This document shows positions 47,864-59,671 of a stretch of 64,000 bases of DNA, one piece after another. Source of the DNA: Grammothele lineata (Eukaryota > Basidiomycota > Agaricomycetes > Polyporales > Polyporaceae); contig NDFF03000013.1 in the NCBI GenBank assembly GCA_002150815.3, forward strand, positions 682,001-746,000, given 5' to 3'. Each line of letters starts with the position of its first letter. Position 1 is the stretch's first letter. A program made the position numbers and the translations under genes. The notes below the pieces were generated by a model, which saw only the letters and a list, made by a program, of their open reading frames with translations, was not told where the DNA came from and did not search any database.

Positions 47864-50107
47864 ATGGAACTGAAGCTCGTCTACCGCGGTCTTCGCCAAG
47901 TCTCGGATTGGGCATTGCGTTTCTACTCGGATGTCCACGTCGACCACATCGAAAACGTGCCCGAAGACGGCCCCCTTATCATGTGAGTCTTGCCAGTGTC
48001 CGCAAGGTTTCTGCAAATCTCATTCTAACGCACTTTCTGGCTCCTCCATACGAATAACCCAATTTTCCTCATGACTTCCCGCGTTTAACCAGCACGTCAT
48101 GCCACCATAATGAGATTCTCGACATTGCTACTCTCGGTGAGCGCCCCAGTCTTCGTTTTCCCTCCAGTTCCCTCATCCTCTTGCGTACCCCAGCCGTGAC
48201 TATCCCCCACGGCCGCCCAGTATGCTTTTGGGCCAAATCGACGTTGTTCAAGAACCCGCTCGTCGGCCAGATTCTCCTCTCTTCCGGGGCCATTCCCGTC
48301 GCACGCAACCCGAACGCCGCCCCAGCCCCGACGGGTGACGCGCCCACCGCTAAAGGCTCGCACACCAACGTGCACGACGCCCTCTTCCGGGAGACGTTCC
48401 GCGCACTCGATAGGGGTGAGGTCATCGGGGTTTTTCCTGAGGGCACGAGCTACACGGAGCCGGGCATCGCGCAGGTCAAGGAGGGCGCAGGGCGCGCTGC
48501 GCTCGAGTATGTTCGTTGGGCCCGGGAAAAGTGGGGTGGGCAGAAGGAGGGAAAGAGGTTGAAGATCGTGCCCGTTGGCATCGTGTACACGGACAAGTCG
48601 CAATACCAGAGTGAGGTGAGTGAGCGCATTACAAGGTCGTGTGAGGAGTGCGAGCGTGAGTGCTCATGTACGGGTGTGGATAGGTGCGCGTGAGGTGGGG
48701 GGAACCTATCGACGTAGAAGCATTCGCGAACGAGTTTTGTGCGAAACAGGAGGGCGGGGAAGAGGACGTTAGCTCGAGGGAGGCCGTCAAGGCGCTGACT
48801 ACGGAAATCGAGAGGCGGATGCTGGCTTTGACCATTAATGCCCCGGAATGGTGCGTGTATCGACCGTATATACATTCAAGCTACACGCTGACACCGACGT
48901 TCTAGGGACACGTTATATGTTGCTGAGACGGCACGAGATATCTTATGGGCCTCAGAAGACATTTCTCCCGTGCAATGGGTTTCAGTCTCGCAGAAGTATG
49001 TCTTGCTGTCTCACATGCGCGTGCTCGTCCTCTCTTTCCCCAGACTTATACACTGGCACTCCTTTCCCGCCCATCAGCCTTATCGACTTGTTTTCCGACC
49101 CGAACGCTGGGCCCTCACAAGCCAAGGCTCGCCAGTCGCTTCTCAAATACCACGCTCTCCTCGCCCAAGTCAACCTCTCCCACCGCGCTCTCACCTCCGT
49201 TCTCCCCGACATCTCCGCCCGCCCATCCCGCACCTATGCGCTCTGGCTCGTTGCGCGCGAAGCTTCCCTAACAATCCTGCACCCTCGATTCGCGCTTTTC
49301 TTGCCCGTGCTGCCCCTGCATATCCCTGCGTATCTTGTCGGGCTCCTCGCGGACAAGGCATTGAGCACTCCGGGTTGGGACGAGACGCGTGCGCAGTTCA
49401 AAGCCGTCTTTGGTGGCCTCGCCGCAACCAGTGTGTATGCGGTCTTCGCGAAAGCGATCGTCCGCAATCTATCAAACGGCCTCGATGGCCAACCCGGAGT
49501 CGTATCGATGGGCCCGCGGTTGCTTGAGCAAGGGCTGCAGCAGATCCACAGGGCGGGGCGATGGTTTTTCGACGGCCAGGGTGGAAGACTGGATACGGCA
49601 AAGGCGGCTGCCGGCGCATTTGGCGTGTTCTATGTCACCAGTTTCGTTCTTTCCCATTGGCACAATTACTGGGTCGGATGTGAGATCTTCCCTTGCCTTG
49701 CGTTTTCACGCCTCGCTAACAGCTTTCTCTCTTCTCCAGCAAATTACGCACAGCTCAAGCGTCTCCTCGCCGCCCTTAAACTTGCCCTCGGGACCCTCTC
49801 TCCCGCCTCGAGCGCGCTTCGCGGTCCCGCCCTCACGCCGTACACCACGAACTACCCCCCTCCCCCTAACCCGTACATCCGCCGACGCGACGGCTCCAAG
49901 CCTCAGGCGCCTGCGCACCAGACACCGAAGTTGGCGGTCGCACCATGGCGTCTCGTACGGCCGCTGCTCGACGCGCGTGCAGACGCGACGCGCGCAATGT
50001 GGTCATTCCTCGCAGACAACAAATACCTGAATGGACGTGTGGCGGCGCGCGGGAGAGGCGAGGCGTGGATGCAAGTTGGGCCTGTTGGCCCGGGCGTGGC
50101 GTCGTAG
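47864..50107 (+). CDS. Glycerol-3-phosphate/dihydroxyacetone-phosphate acyltransferase (Sct1/Gpt2 family)
   Basis: Membrane enzyme of the ER that makes lysophosphatidate, the first step of glycerolipid synthesis. Seven exons (47864-47982, 48093-48136, 48194-48615, 48684-48850, 48906-48995, 49078-49679, 49740-50107) encode 603 residues. PlsC motifs: HxxxxD as HHNEILD, the substrate block GAIPVARN, FPEGTS in GVFPEGTSYTEPG, and LKIVPVGIVY. A segment between motifs (ALFRETFRALDRGE) matches the fungal Gat family. Hydrophobic helices appear around FALFLPVLPLHIPAYLVGLL and FGVFYVTSFVLS. A single frame that seems to open at 48848 begins inside an intron and is not the start. The choice between G3P and DHAP preference cannot be made from sequence. 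Confidence 0.88.
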
Positions 50108-51400
50108 ACCGCATATCCGAGCTGGATAGAGGCCCCTGTCGAGCTGGCCTTGACAGCGGTGTAGTGCGTCTGTGGACTTTGGAGCATGTACTCATTTGGG
50201 GCAGCGGGTTATATGGATTATTGGATATACGACTTCGATTGTGCGGTGGACAGGCCCCGTTCTGAACGTCAGTGCTCGACCGGCTCACGGCGCGTTCGAT
50301 GCGCGAGCCTCAAGCCGAACACATCTTGCTTTCGTCCGCCGCAAAGGCTCGAGTACTGTCCAAATTTGGCCGCTATCCACTGGGTTTACAGGGAAGACTT
50401 GCTATTCGCACATCCCACTTACTCCCAACAGTAGGCAACTTGTTTCAGAAACGTCATCCAAATTGAAAGTCATCACTACTCCCCTCGATACCATGCTCTA
50501 CGCGGTTGATACTGAGTGTAAAAATATCTCGTTCGCACCCACTCCGATGTGCATCAGGATCGTAACGCGAGAGCCATGCAATGAGCTCAAGCAGGAATAG
50601 TCCGCGCCCTCATGCGACGAATGAAAGACACCACGGTCTCCTCTTCGAGTACAGATGATCTCCAGAACCGAGGAAGGAGGCCCACGAGGGACCACACCAT
50701 TCTATAACATCAGATGATACACCATCGTGGACAGGTCATGTGTAGCGTACAGTGCGTAAAGCGTCGTAAGCAGCAGTCCCAGAGTCAGCAAGAGACCGGA
50801 CCAGCTATCGTACAGAACATAACATAAGCAGAGGGATTCGCGGACGGAACTAGATAGTCGTGGTACGTGGTAGTAGTGCGTGGGGAGCGTGAGGGATATA
50901 ACGTACTTCGGACGGCTAGCGGTGGTAGGCCGGCCGCCTGTTAGGGTCATTAGTCATTACAGAAGGAGGGCTACAGGATGACGAGATCTGAAGATTATGT
51001 GGGTGGCTGAGGGCAAGGGCGAGTGGGACAACAACGGCGAGGACAGCGACCAATGTAACGGTCGACAACTACAACACTTCGGGGGGTAGATCTAATAACT
51101 GGGACGGAAGAGCGAGAGAGCCTGGACGAGGATGGTTGAGACAGCAAGCAAACAAGAGGAGGGGGCAAAAACCGACAGACACGGAGAGCAAAGAGGTGAG
51201 GAAAACTGAGATCCAGTAAATAGGCATAGAAGAGCGAATTCGGAAAACGGAACGAAGAATGTCTAATGTAAGAACGCATAGATATGTTATTGCGAGATGT
51301 AGTTTTTTTCAGAACGCCTAAGCGCAGGCGTGGGCGACTTCAAAGGGGGGAAGAATAGAGGTGGAGAAGATAGACGAGTAGAAGTGAAGTTGGCCGGCAG
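50108..51400. other. Convergent intergenic region
   Basis: 3' flanks of the acyltransferase (+) and RING paralogue 2 (-). No gene seen. Confidence 0.4.
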
Positions 51401-54400
51401 CTACCGCCCACTTCTCGCGTTCCACGCACCCCCGAAGAGGCTGGCGCGCCGTCCGCTGACCGGGCGCGGCGCATGGATGTTTGCCGCTTCCTCCCCGTTC
51501 GCGGTGACGGCGGCCGTGTTGTTCTCTGGCCCAAAGTTCAATAGCAGCGAGCCCATGCTCCCGGAGACGGAGCTTAAGCTACTCTCGATCGAGCGCGGCA
51601 CGGATTCGCAGCTCTTCTGGGGGGCTTGAGAAGTAGAGGCGTACGGGCCGTGACTAGCGGACGTAGACGCGTACGGGTGCATGTCGGTTGGGGTGGCCTT
51701 CCACGATGAGGATGAGGCTTCGTGCTCGTTGTGTGTGGTCATGGGCAAGACGGTGGAGGACCGCCGGGAGCGGTGGCGGTCGGAGGGATGGTCGGACGTA
51801 CGCTGTGAGCTCGCGCTGTTCATACTGTGTGCGCTGTGGACGCTGTAGTGGCTGTACGAACTCGAGACACTGTCGGCGTGAGAGCGTGAGGAAGCGCCAC
51901 TGCGGGGGCGGGACTGGGCGGGCGGTGAAGGGTCTGACGGGGGAGAGGGGTCGTTGGAAACGTGGCTACTCGCGTAATTGGTAGGACGCGAGCTGTAGAA
52001 CTGGATGCCGGTACGGGGACCGGTCAGGGCCGCGTCAGAGTCGAAGTCGGACATCGAAGACATCGAGAGTTGGCGGGAATGGTGGACGGAAGGCCGCGAG
52101 CTACGGGACGCCTCCCGACGTGCGTTTCTCTCTGGCTCCCTCTCCCTTTCCTGAGGCCGAGAAAGTTGCATGAGAGAGCGGTTGACGTCCTCCAGGTCAC
52201 GAAGGCTGCTAACAACCTGACGAGAACTGCCCGCGTTGGGGTCGAACATCAGACCCGATGGCTCGCTGTGGCGGCCCCGCGACGCGTCCGCACGACCGGA
52301 GTGAGAAGCATAGTCGCCATGCAGCTGTGAATGCTGGTTGTGTCTAGGGGTATTTGCATCCATGAGCACGATCGGTCCGCCGTTCAGCTCTCCGATAGGT
52401 AGCTGGTCCAATGAGTCGTAGGGACGAGGGAAAGGGTGGGGTTCGGGAAGGTTTTGAATATTACCCAGATTGTTAAGGCTCGAGTTCCTGGTCGAAGGGG
52501 TTGGGATCGTGCCCCATGTCGACGCTGGTGATGGCTGAGGGCCAGTCTCGCTTGTTCGTGGCTCCACTGGCGGCCCGCGAGGCTCAGGAAGCGAAGCGAG
52601 GTTCAGTTCGAGCGGGTCGGTTGCGTCACCCACAGTTGTGCGGGTAGTGCCTGAGCGTGAGCTGTTGGCTAGAGGGGCGAGGATGCCCATGCCGCTGATA
52701 GACACGTTCGAGCTGTTCGCGGTGATAGTCCTGTCCGAAGCGCCGGGAGGGTTACGGAAGAGCGCTGAAGCTGTTGTGGATGAATCGGGAAGCGACTCGT
52801 ACTGCCCGCGAGTGGCAACACTTCTGCTCGGTCCAGCGACGGGCACCTCAGGAACCCCTGTTAGTTGGAGAGGGTTCCGCCCCGGGGACGCGCCGTTGTG
52901 GGCACGGCGCCATTCATCGTCAACCTCGGATGGTTCCTTCGCGATTGCGTAGGCGTAGCGGCTCTCAGTACCTCGCGCTCTCAAGGGCAACTTTGCCGCT
53001 TGGTCCTCGGGGAGCCACGTGATACCGATCTCGGGCACGTACGCGGGTACGTAACCTTCCTTGTGAGCAGGGCCGGGGCGCCAGGCCATGGGGGAGCGGC
53101 CAGACATAGGCCCATCTGGAGGCGAAACACGCCTGATGGAGCCGGTGTCGGCGGCGGCGTGGGGAATTGCAGTAATTGGGGGAGGGGCAACTGCGGACGA
53201 AAGTTGGGGTATGGTGGTGGCCGATCCTGAAGCCGGTATATTCTGAGAATGAGCTTGACGGCCCAGGACAGACTCCAACGGGACTTCGTTCGGTAAGATC
53301 TCGTGGGGCTCGTCCCTAGGGCCAACCCAAACACATGGAGAGTCAGGTTTAGGGGCATACTGTTGAAGATGAGGAGGCCAATAGATAGTGGTGCTGCCAA
53401 TGGGTATGATTTGGGGAGTGCTTGGAACATTGGACATAGGTCCCCGTGGGGTGCTCTCGTCCCCTTCGAGCCGTGGTGGGACGACCTTACGTGAAGGAGG
53501 CGCGCCAGGGACAACAAGGTGTGATCGCCGCGTCTGCTCCTGGCGTGATTCGGGAACAACCGCGGTCGGCCTGCTTCTTGACTGCTGCGACTCATGCGGC
53601 AAGGGGTCCCCAGCAAAGTGAACCGAGGGTCCACGGGTCCGCGAGCTACCTGAACTGCCCGAGCTGCTACGAGATTGGGTGATGGGCGCAACGGGCTGAA
53701 TTTCCGCGGATTGGGGCGGGGAGCCGAGTCCTAGGGAGGCAACGCCGGGTTGCGACGAGCGTGTGGCGGCGGGTGCTTGCTCTCGCGTAAGACTGGTCAC
53801 GAGCGGAATCATTTCCGGAGGACGTGGGAGAGGGTTGGGAGCCGTCGTGTAACGTTCTAGCTCCGTCTGGATGCGTGCCTTCTCGCTACGGAGCACGACG
53901 AGTTCGAGTTCTGCTTTCTGGACCTATGAGAGGTTGTGCAGAGCGCGAACAATCAGTGAATAGACAGTGAGGCCAATGGGAACGCATATAATCACCTTAC
54001 TGATGAACAGAGTGTCATGTCAGCGATCACATGCTGGGAGAATGCTTGCAAAGGTAACACTCACGCTTCATATTCCGCTCTTAGTTTTTCCTGTTCGAGG
54101 ATCATATTCCGTTCGACGACCATGGCGATATCGAGGTCCTTTTGCTTGACGTGCGCATGTCGCTCGTGAGTTGCGCGTAGCTGCTCAATGGTATGCGAGT
54201 CGATGGCCTTTTGGAACTGCAGCGCCTTGTACTGGTGCAGAGCGGTGATGGCGTTGCGGAGGGGTTGATGCTAAGGCAAGCGGAGCGGACAGGGCACGGC
54301 TCGTGAGTACGCGGGACTCGGAGCGCGCCAGAACAAAGCGGCGGAAAATCAGGATGGTTCGACTTACCGACGAGCCTGCATTATTCCCCAACCACACCGT

Positions 54401-54805
54401 GACCTCCTCAACGAGCTCGTTGATATCCGCGTCCTCCGCGTCCTCAGCGAAAAGCATGCCTACGCGCCGAAGGAGCTCGTTCTCCTCCTTCATCTTGCCT
54501 GTCAGCGCACCATTCTCCGCGGGTGCCTTGTCGACATGCAACTTCTTGATGCGATCCGGATTGAAGGCTTTGCGACAGAGAGGACAGTTGCTTGGATTCA
54601 CCGTGCGCAGGCAGCTGTATAGGCGATTTATTTGGTGGAGTAGCTCTGCGTGAGGGGTGTCCACAATACGAATGCGAGTAAATGAGACGTACTCGCGGCA
54701 GAAGATGTGCCCACACTGAATCGCATGCGGGGCTTTTGTGGGCGTTGACCAAGTGTACGCGTCCAGACAGACGTCGCACTGGGAGGAAGGGTGGACGACG
54801 AGCAT
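51401..54805 (-). CDS. RING-type zinc finger/coiled-coil protein, paralogue 2 (long form)
   Basis: Exons 54693-54805, 54368-54614, 54065-54270, 53996-53999 and 51401-53923 close to 1030 residues. The RING spans about residues 9-56: CDVC, IQCGHIFCRDC, NCPLC. It is followed by IKKLHVDKAP, a helical block (EDADINELVEEVTVWLG) and a coiled coil (RNAITALHQYKALQFQKAID to about residue 190). Then comes a very long Ser/Pro/Arg-rich disordered tail with one basic terminal motif (RPVSGRRASLFGGAW). The start aligns with paralogue 3 (MLVVHP versus MLVLHP). Joining exon 3 (phase 2) to exon 5 (phase 0) needs the 4-nt exon TAAG at 53996. The alternative would be a rare GC donor. Likely an E3 ligase or scaffold; target unknown. 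Confidence 0.87.
53996..53999 (-). other. 4-nt internal micro-exon of RING paralogue 2
   Basis: TAAG, preceded by CATCAG (after a 65-bp intron with a CTGAC branch-like site) and followed by GTGATT (72-bp intron). It converts phase 2 to phase 0, giving Ala-Lys across the joint. The same solution is required in paralogue 3. Confidence 0.6.
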
Positions 54806-55432
54806 CGCTGCTCACTTCAGCCTCCAGGGGCCAAACGTGTGCGGCTGGATGTGACTCGAGAGCGACGGTCGTTGCCAGATGACTGAGACAAAATATGGGA
54901 GAGGGAAAGGAGGGTATGTGGATTTTGTGCGCGCTCACTGGTCGAGAGGCCATCACAACAAGCCAACACTGCCACCCATTTCGGGAAGGTGCGGTGTGCA
55001 TTTTTGCCTCCGAATCCCAGCCCGACGGCGACAGCACGCGACTCGCGCGCCGCGGCGACAAATCACGGACATCCAGTTAAGGCCTCCCAGGACACGTCCC
55101 TGTGCAACAGAAGTGGCGGGAATGGGGAAACACTGGATATCCCAAGGGGCGCACGCGGATATCCAGGAGTGGACGGCGTGGCGCAGGAGGCGTAGTGGCG
55201 CGAACTCGATAGCGCTATATATGCGTTGGCCGGATGGCTGGGGCGATCGAGGCGGGGATGAGCAAAATATGATACACGTGGAAGGCCTAGGGTCCACTGC
55301 TACTATCACGACGACGAAGCATAGAGTATGTAGCATTAATAGGCAGCAGGAAACAACGTGGGCGGAGGAGCAGGTTATAAGTATCCGGCCAACGATCCGA
55401 TGGGTGCTATAGTATAGGTCGTAGAGCGTGGA
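54806..55432. other. Intergenic upstream of RING paralogue 2
   Basis: Promoter of the RING gene and 3' flank of the VAMP7-type gene. No other feature seen. Confidence 0.4.
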
Positions 55433-56324
55433 TCACTTCGAGCCACAGCGATTCAATCCCGCCCCGCAAAACTGGGCCACAAGAATCCAGAGAAGAACCT
55501 ATTGAGGGGCTGATCAGCCCCGAGGACCTGCCATGCTGGATGGACGGATGAACTTACGAGACCCACGACCACGCTCAGCGCCAAGATCCGCGTGTTCTTC
55601 CACCACATGCTACGCCGCACCGTCCTGGCGCCTCGCCTGAACGCCGTTGCTTGACTAGCCATGGTGTCCGTCTTATCTACGAGCAACTCGATGCGTTCTC
55701 CTCGGGATAGGATCTGCTCGACATTCTGCACCATGATATCCTTCACCTGGGCAAGTTCGGTTTGTGCACGAGCAAGCTCGTCCGTTGGTGGGTTGGTATT
55801 GTATTGGGTCATCAGTTGTGCGATGACAGGTCCAAATGTGCCTTGTTGGGAGTATGCTGGAGGATCGGACATGGACGATGATGCAGAGGGGAGGGATGTG
55901 AACTTCTGCTGCAGTTCGGCTAGGAAGGTGAACGGCATCCGCCTAAGAGAAGAGAGTTACTTCAGAGTAACCCATATGAGACGGCAGCATGTACGCACCT
56001 TCCAGCCGCATCCTCCGCCATTACCAAGTAGGTGAATCCACCCTCTGACACATAATGGAAGAGGTACTGCTCCCAAACATAGGTGAGTTTACTGTTATTG
56101 GGTGGGATCTTAGATAAGATGGTCTGTGTAGCTTTGGGACGGCGAATTAGTGTTTTCCTGAAGTTGATAGTGTGCTAAGAGGGGTGCGCACCTTGGGAGA
56201 AGTCCCGTTGTCCGCCCTGGTGCTCGGCGAGGATAGTGGAGCCTCTAGCGACGAGAGCATGAATCTAATTGCACAGTTAAATACCCTACAGCTTGATAGA
56301 AACTAAGAGGCTCACCAGAGACAT
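55433..56324 (-). CDS. Longin R-SNARE of VAMP7/Nyv1 type
   Basis: R-SNARE for late endosome/vacuole fusion. Exons 56316-56324 (9 nt), 56192-56264, 55999-56131, 55558-55942 and 55433-55498 encode 221 residues, matching the approximately 220 of VAMP7. The longin domain opens MSLIHALVARGSTILAEHQG and continues ATQTILSKIPPNNSKLTYVW, EGGFTYLVMAEDAAGRRMPF and FLAELQQKF. The SNARE core runs from ELAQVKDIMVQNVEQILSRGERI (zero-layer Arg in SRGERI) to ATAFRRGARTVRRSMWWKN. A C-terminal anchor (ILALSVVVGLVLLWILVAQF) is split by the last intron. All motifs are intact. The start lies 259 bp from the divergent Sec61 beta start, so the two secretory-pathway genes probably share a promoter. Confidence 0.92.
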
Positions 56325-56583
56325 GATGAAGCGTTGTGCGAAGAACAATATGGGCACAAGGAGAGCTTGGAGTCCGCCTGCGCGGTGCCCTCAGCGCCGG
56401 GAGCCCTCAGGCACAGCTCAGCCGTCGGCCTCCTGTTGCCGAGTGCGTGACCATACATCGCGTGATTTATCCAGTCACAGTCACCGGTGCCAGTGAAAGC
56501 TCCACGTGGACGGAAAGGGACACGCTCGCGAACGGCTGAGGTCGACGTGCCAGCACACGTTCCCTTCTACACTCATCTTCGCC

Positions 56584-57112
56584 ATGGTATGTCATTCGCG
56601 CACATGTCTTGACGAATGTTCTATATGTTTAATGCACCGTCTCACAACAGTCCGACTCTGAGTCTGCTCGCTCGACGAAGTCCGCCAGCACGGTAGCAAG
56701 GCCCCCTGGTGCCCAGATTCGGTACGTGTAACTAATTCGCTGTGGCTGAAGTCATTCCTGGATCCTAACTATCGTCACGTTTCATTCTTTGAAGGCGGAG
56801 AGCGACTGGCTCGCAGGTCTCCAAGCCCAATTCAACGCGCGCCGCGGGGGCCGGTGGTTCATCCAACACGATGCTCAAGCTGTACACGGACGACTCACCA
56901 GGACTCCGAGTGTAAGTGTCCGCCTTTTGACTAGTCCCATCCCACACTCTCTGCTTCCTCAATGGAACCATTCCCTCATAAAATGCTCATGCTTATTCCC
57001 TTGCTCTGTTTTCAGTGACCCCTTCATCGTCCTCGTCCTCTCCCTCTCTTTCATTGCCTCCATCTTCTTCCTACACATTTCCGCCAAGATTATTCGAGCA
57101 TTCACCAAGTAA
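56584..57112 (+). CDS. SEC61B: Sec61 translocon subunit beta
   Basis: Tail-anchored subunit of the ER protein-conducting channel. Exons 56584-56586 (ATG only), 56651-56721, 56795-56911 and 57016-57112 give 95 residues, typical for the family. The cytosolic part is Ser/Arg-rich (SDSESARSTKSASTVARPPG, then RRRATGSQVSKPNSTRAAGAG), followed by the conserved MLKLYTDDSPGLRVDPFIVL and one transmembrane helix (VLSLSFIASIFFLHISAKI) ending IIRAFTK. All introns are 64-104 bp with canonical ends. Confidence 0.96.
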
Positions 57113-59671
57113 TCTCATTTTGCATCATTCGCTCCTGTCAAATGCACTTGGTCGAGTGGGACGGGAGGGACAAGTTGTGTGGATGCTCTCCCCCTATCCT
57201 CCGTAGGAGGCTCACATCTGGTACGACGTGCCGTTGTATCAAAAATACTCTTCGGGGTGTTGCCATGCTATCTATATTATTACGGCTCTGGACTAATTCA
57301 TGGTGAGCACCTATCCCGGATCTCAACCCAGTCGTGTGCGCAAATTCCAGTGGAATGCTCCAACCGCCAGTAAGTAAATGAACGAGCCTAGTCTGCGTAC
57401 TTCAGTTTGTGAAACACAGTTCCTAGGACGCCTTCGATGTCCTGTTCAGTATGCGTTCGTGTCCGGTACAGTGTATTGAACGTACACATAAATGACCTCC
57501 AGGAACGCCACATCACTCTATTTGACGCTTCCTTCTGCAGGTGATACGAAAGTTCACCAGGTCCACACTCGTGCACGGCGCATGTCCGTCAGAGATAGCC
57601 TCCGACGTCCAAATATACGCAAGCGAAACCCTCCCGACTGCCCCGGTGCTACGTGGCTGCACACAGCATTCCTTGCGGCCCATACGCCGCACAAGCCGCT
57701 AATTTCTCGGACTGTTACCACGACACATGCTCAACCGCAGCCCTTACACAAACATATCAATGGGTGTTCGTCACTGAGCTTCGACGGCATCAGTGCACGA
57801 TTCCGCACAGCGACTACGGCCCATCCACGGCGGATCGTCGACTCAGTTCGCGGAGACATCCTCCCGTCCTCCGTTCTGCTGGGCTACGCGACTGCACGTT
57901 GAGAGGGAGGATGTGAGGTCTCTCGCGTCTACCTCCTCTCCGTCGACACCCCTCACTACCTTCCGTTCCAATTTCCACTGTTAGTCGGTTCGCGAATATT
58001 CGGTGGACTCCTTGCGGCGTACCCCCGGTTCCCCCGTCCGCGCTCAAAAGTCGCAAGCGAAATGAACGAAACGTGTCTCTCGCTCAGCGTGCCTCCTCGC
58101 ACCCTTCACGCGGCGGGTCTTCTCCCTTGTTCTTTCATTCTCATTCCCACTCGCCTGTCTTCCCCGTCCGCTCGCTGCGCGTCTTTACCGCTTGCTTTAT
58201 CTTCCTGGAAGTTCGAACCAACAGAACGGGCATCGAGCGAGAAGGCAGATAGCGAGCGCTCTGGAACGCTGGAACATGCGGTCGCCGCTCGTGCCCAAGT
58301 TCACAGCACAAAGCAGCGTCGGCCACGCCGCAGAAGACGAACGCGAAGACATCGGGCCCACGCCTGTCGGGATGTTCGCCCGCCTTCTTGCCGGTCGTGT
58401 GCTAAGCACAAGCCCCTCGGCGCATCCTATCTTTGCAGCCTGAAGATCCAGCGCTCGGTCGCGAACGTTGAAGCGTCCAATAGGCCATTGGGAGGCGCCA
58501 GCCAGACCACAGCGGCAGCGGTGGATTTGAATGAACCTAGAAGTGCGGCGTGTGGGCGATGCAGACTCACCCTCCTGCTTGGCCTTGCTGCAGGTGTGAG
58601 CCCGTCCGGAGCCCCGCGGGTTCGTCCCGCATAATGCGCGCAGAGGCCGTTGTCGTTCATTCATCGGCTGGATGGAATATTCGGCTGTTTGCGTTAAGCT
58701 CGCCTGGGAGCAATAAGGTTGCTGCAGGTCTACGGCGGGGCCGCAGCCTCATCGGGAGCGAATTCCCCGTACCAGTTCAGATGGACGGACATGAGCGCGG
58801 GGGAGCGGGATATGTCATTAATTCGAGACGCGCGCTAGGTACAATGTTAAGCGCAATGCACGGAGTACAGAGAGTGCAGGTACAGCGGATGCTCGATCGG
58901 TAATATGGGGCGAGAAAAGTATACTGTACAGCGGCAGGCGGATGAGGGGCCACAACCGCACATAGCATGTCGTGGACGTGAACTGTTGCGGCGTACTGTA
59001 CAAGTGTCCGAGGCGTTATGCGGATGCAGAACTGAGATTGACGTGCGTCATGCTGGGGAAGTCGTAAAGAGCGCGTGAGAAGGGGGGAAAGGGCATCGGA
59101 TAGGCATGGGAACAGGGGTACAGGTAGGCGGTAGATCCTGGAGATGGAGCTCAAGACCTGAAGATGAAGAGGGGGATCGGAGGGAGCATGCGCGGATAGA
59201 TATTATGTCTGAGGAGCGGCTCCCGCCGCTCATGTCGTGCGGGCTCATACCTCGGCTGAAGCGATGTACAAGTGTTCGGAGGAGGAATCGAAAAACAGAT
59301 TGATAGACGGGGACGGGTGTGAAGGAGGATGTCGCGCCAGCCTTCATCATCCACACGCCCACCTCGACCGTCAGAAGTATGTGTGGCTGAATGCTGGAAA
59401 ATCCGGGGCGGACCAAACGGAGAGAAGACGGGGGTAGAGGCGGAGAGGCGAGAAGCAGCTAACAGGAAGCATCATGAATAAGTTAGGTGACACGAGGCCA
59501 GAGGACGCCGTGCCCGTCCAGCGTTCACTAGCACACTTTCGACATCGCCCGCGCCTCCAAATAGGAGCGCAAGCAGCTGGTGCAGCCAGCGACCACCAGT
59601 ATGGACACGCGGCCTCGACACCTCTATGGGACAGAACCTAAGAAGACTGGGGCTGGCGCCGCGGAGGGCGA
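57113..59671. other. Intergenic between Sec61 beta and RING paralogue 3
   Basis: About 2.5 kb. A 190-codon plus-strand frame at 58062-58634 and overlapping minus-strand frames are Arg/Ser/Pro-rich without a domain. I looked for a Zn2Cys6 cluster in the Cys-containing part and did not find the required spacing. Confidence 0.35.

Noticed and set aside
48848..49700. Separate gene starting at 48848
   Set aside because: The opening is inside an intron of the acyltransferase. Exons on both sides join in frame across it.
58062..58634. 190-codon frame and a possible Zn2Cys6 activator
   Set aside because: The six-Cys spacing of the fungal binuclear cluster is not present on either strand.
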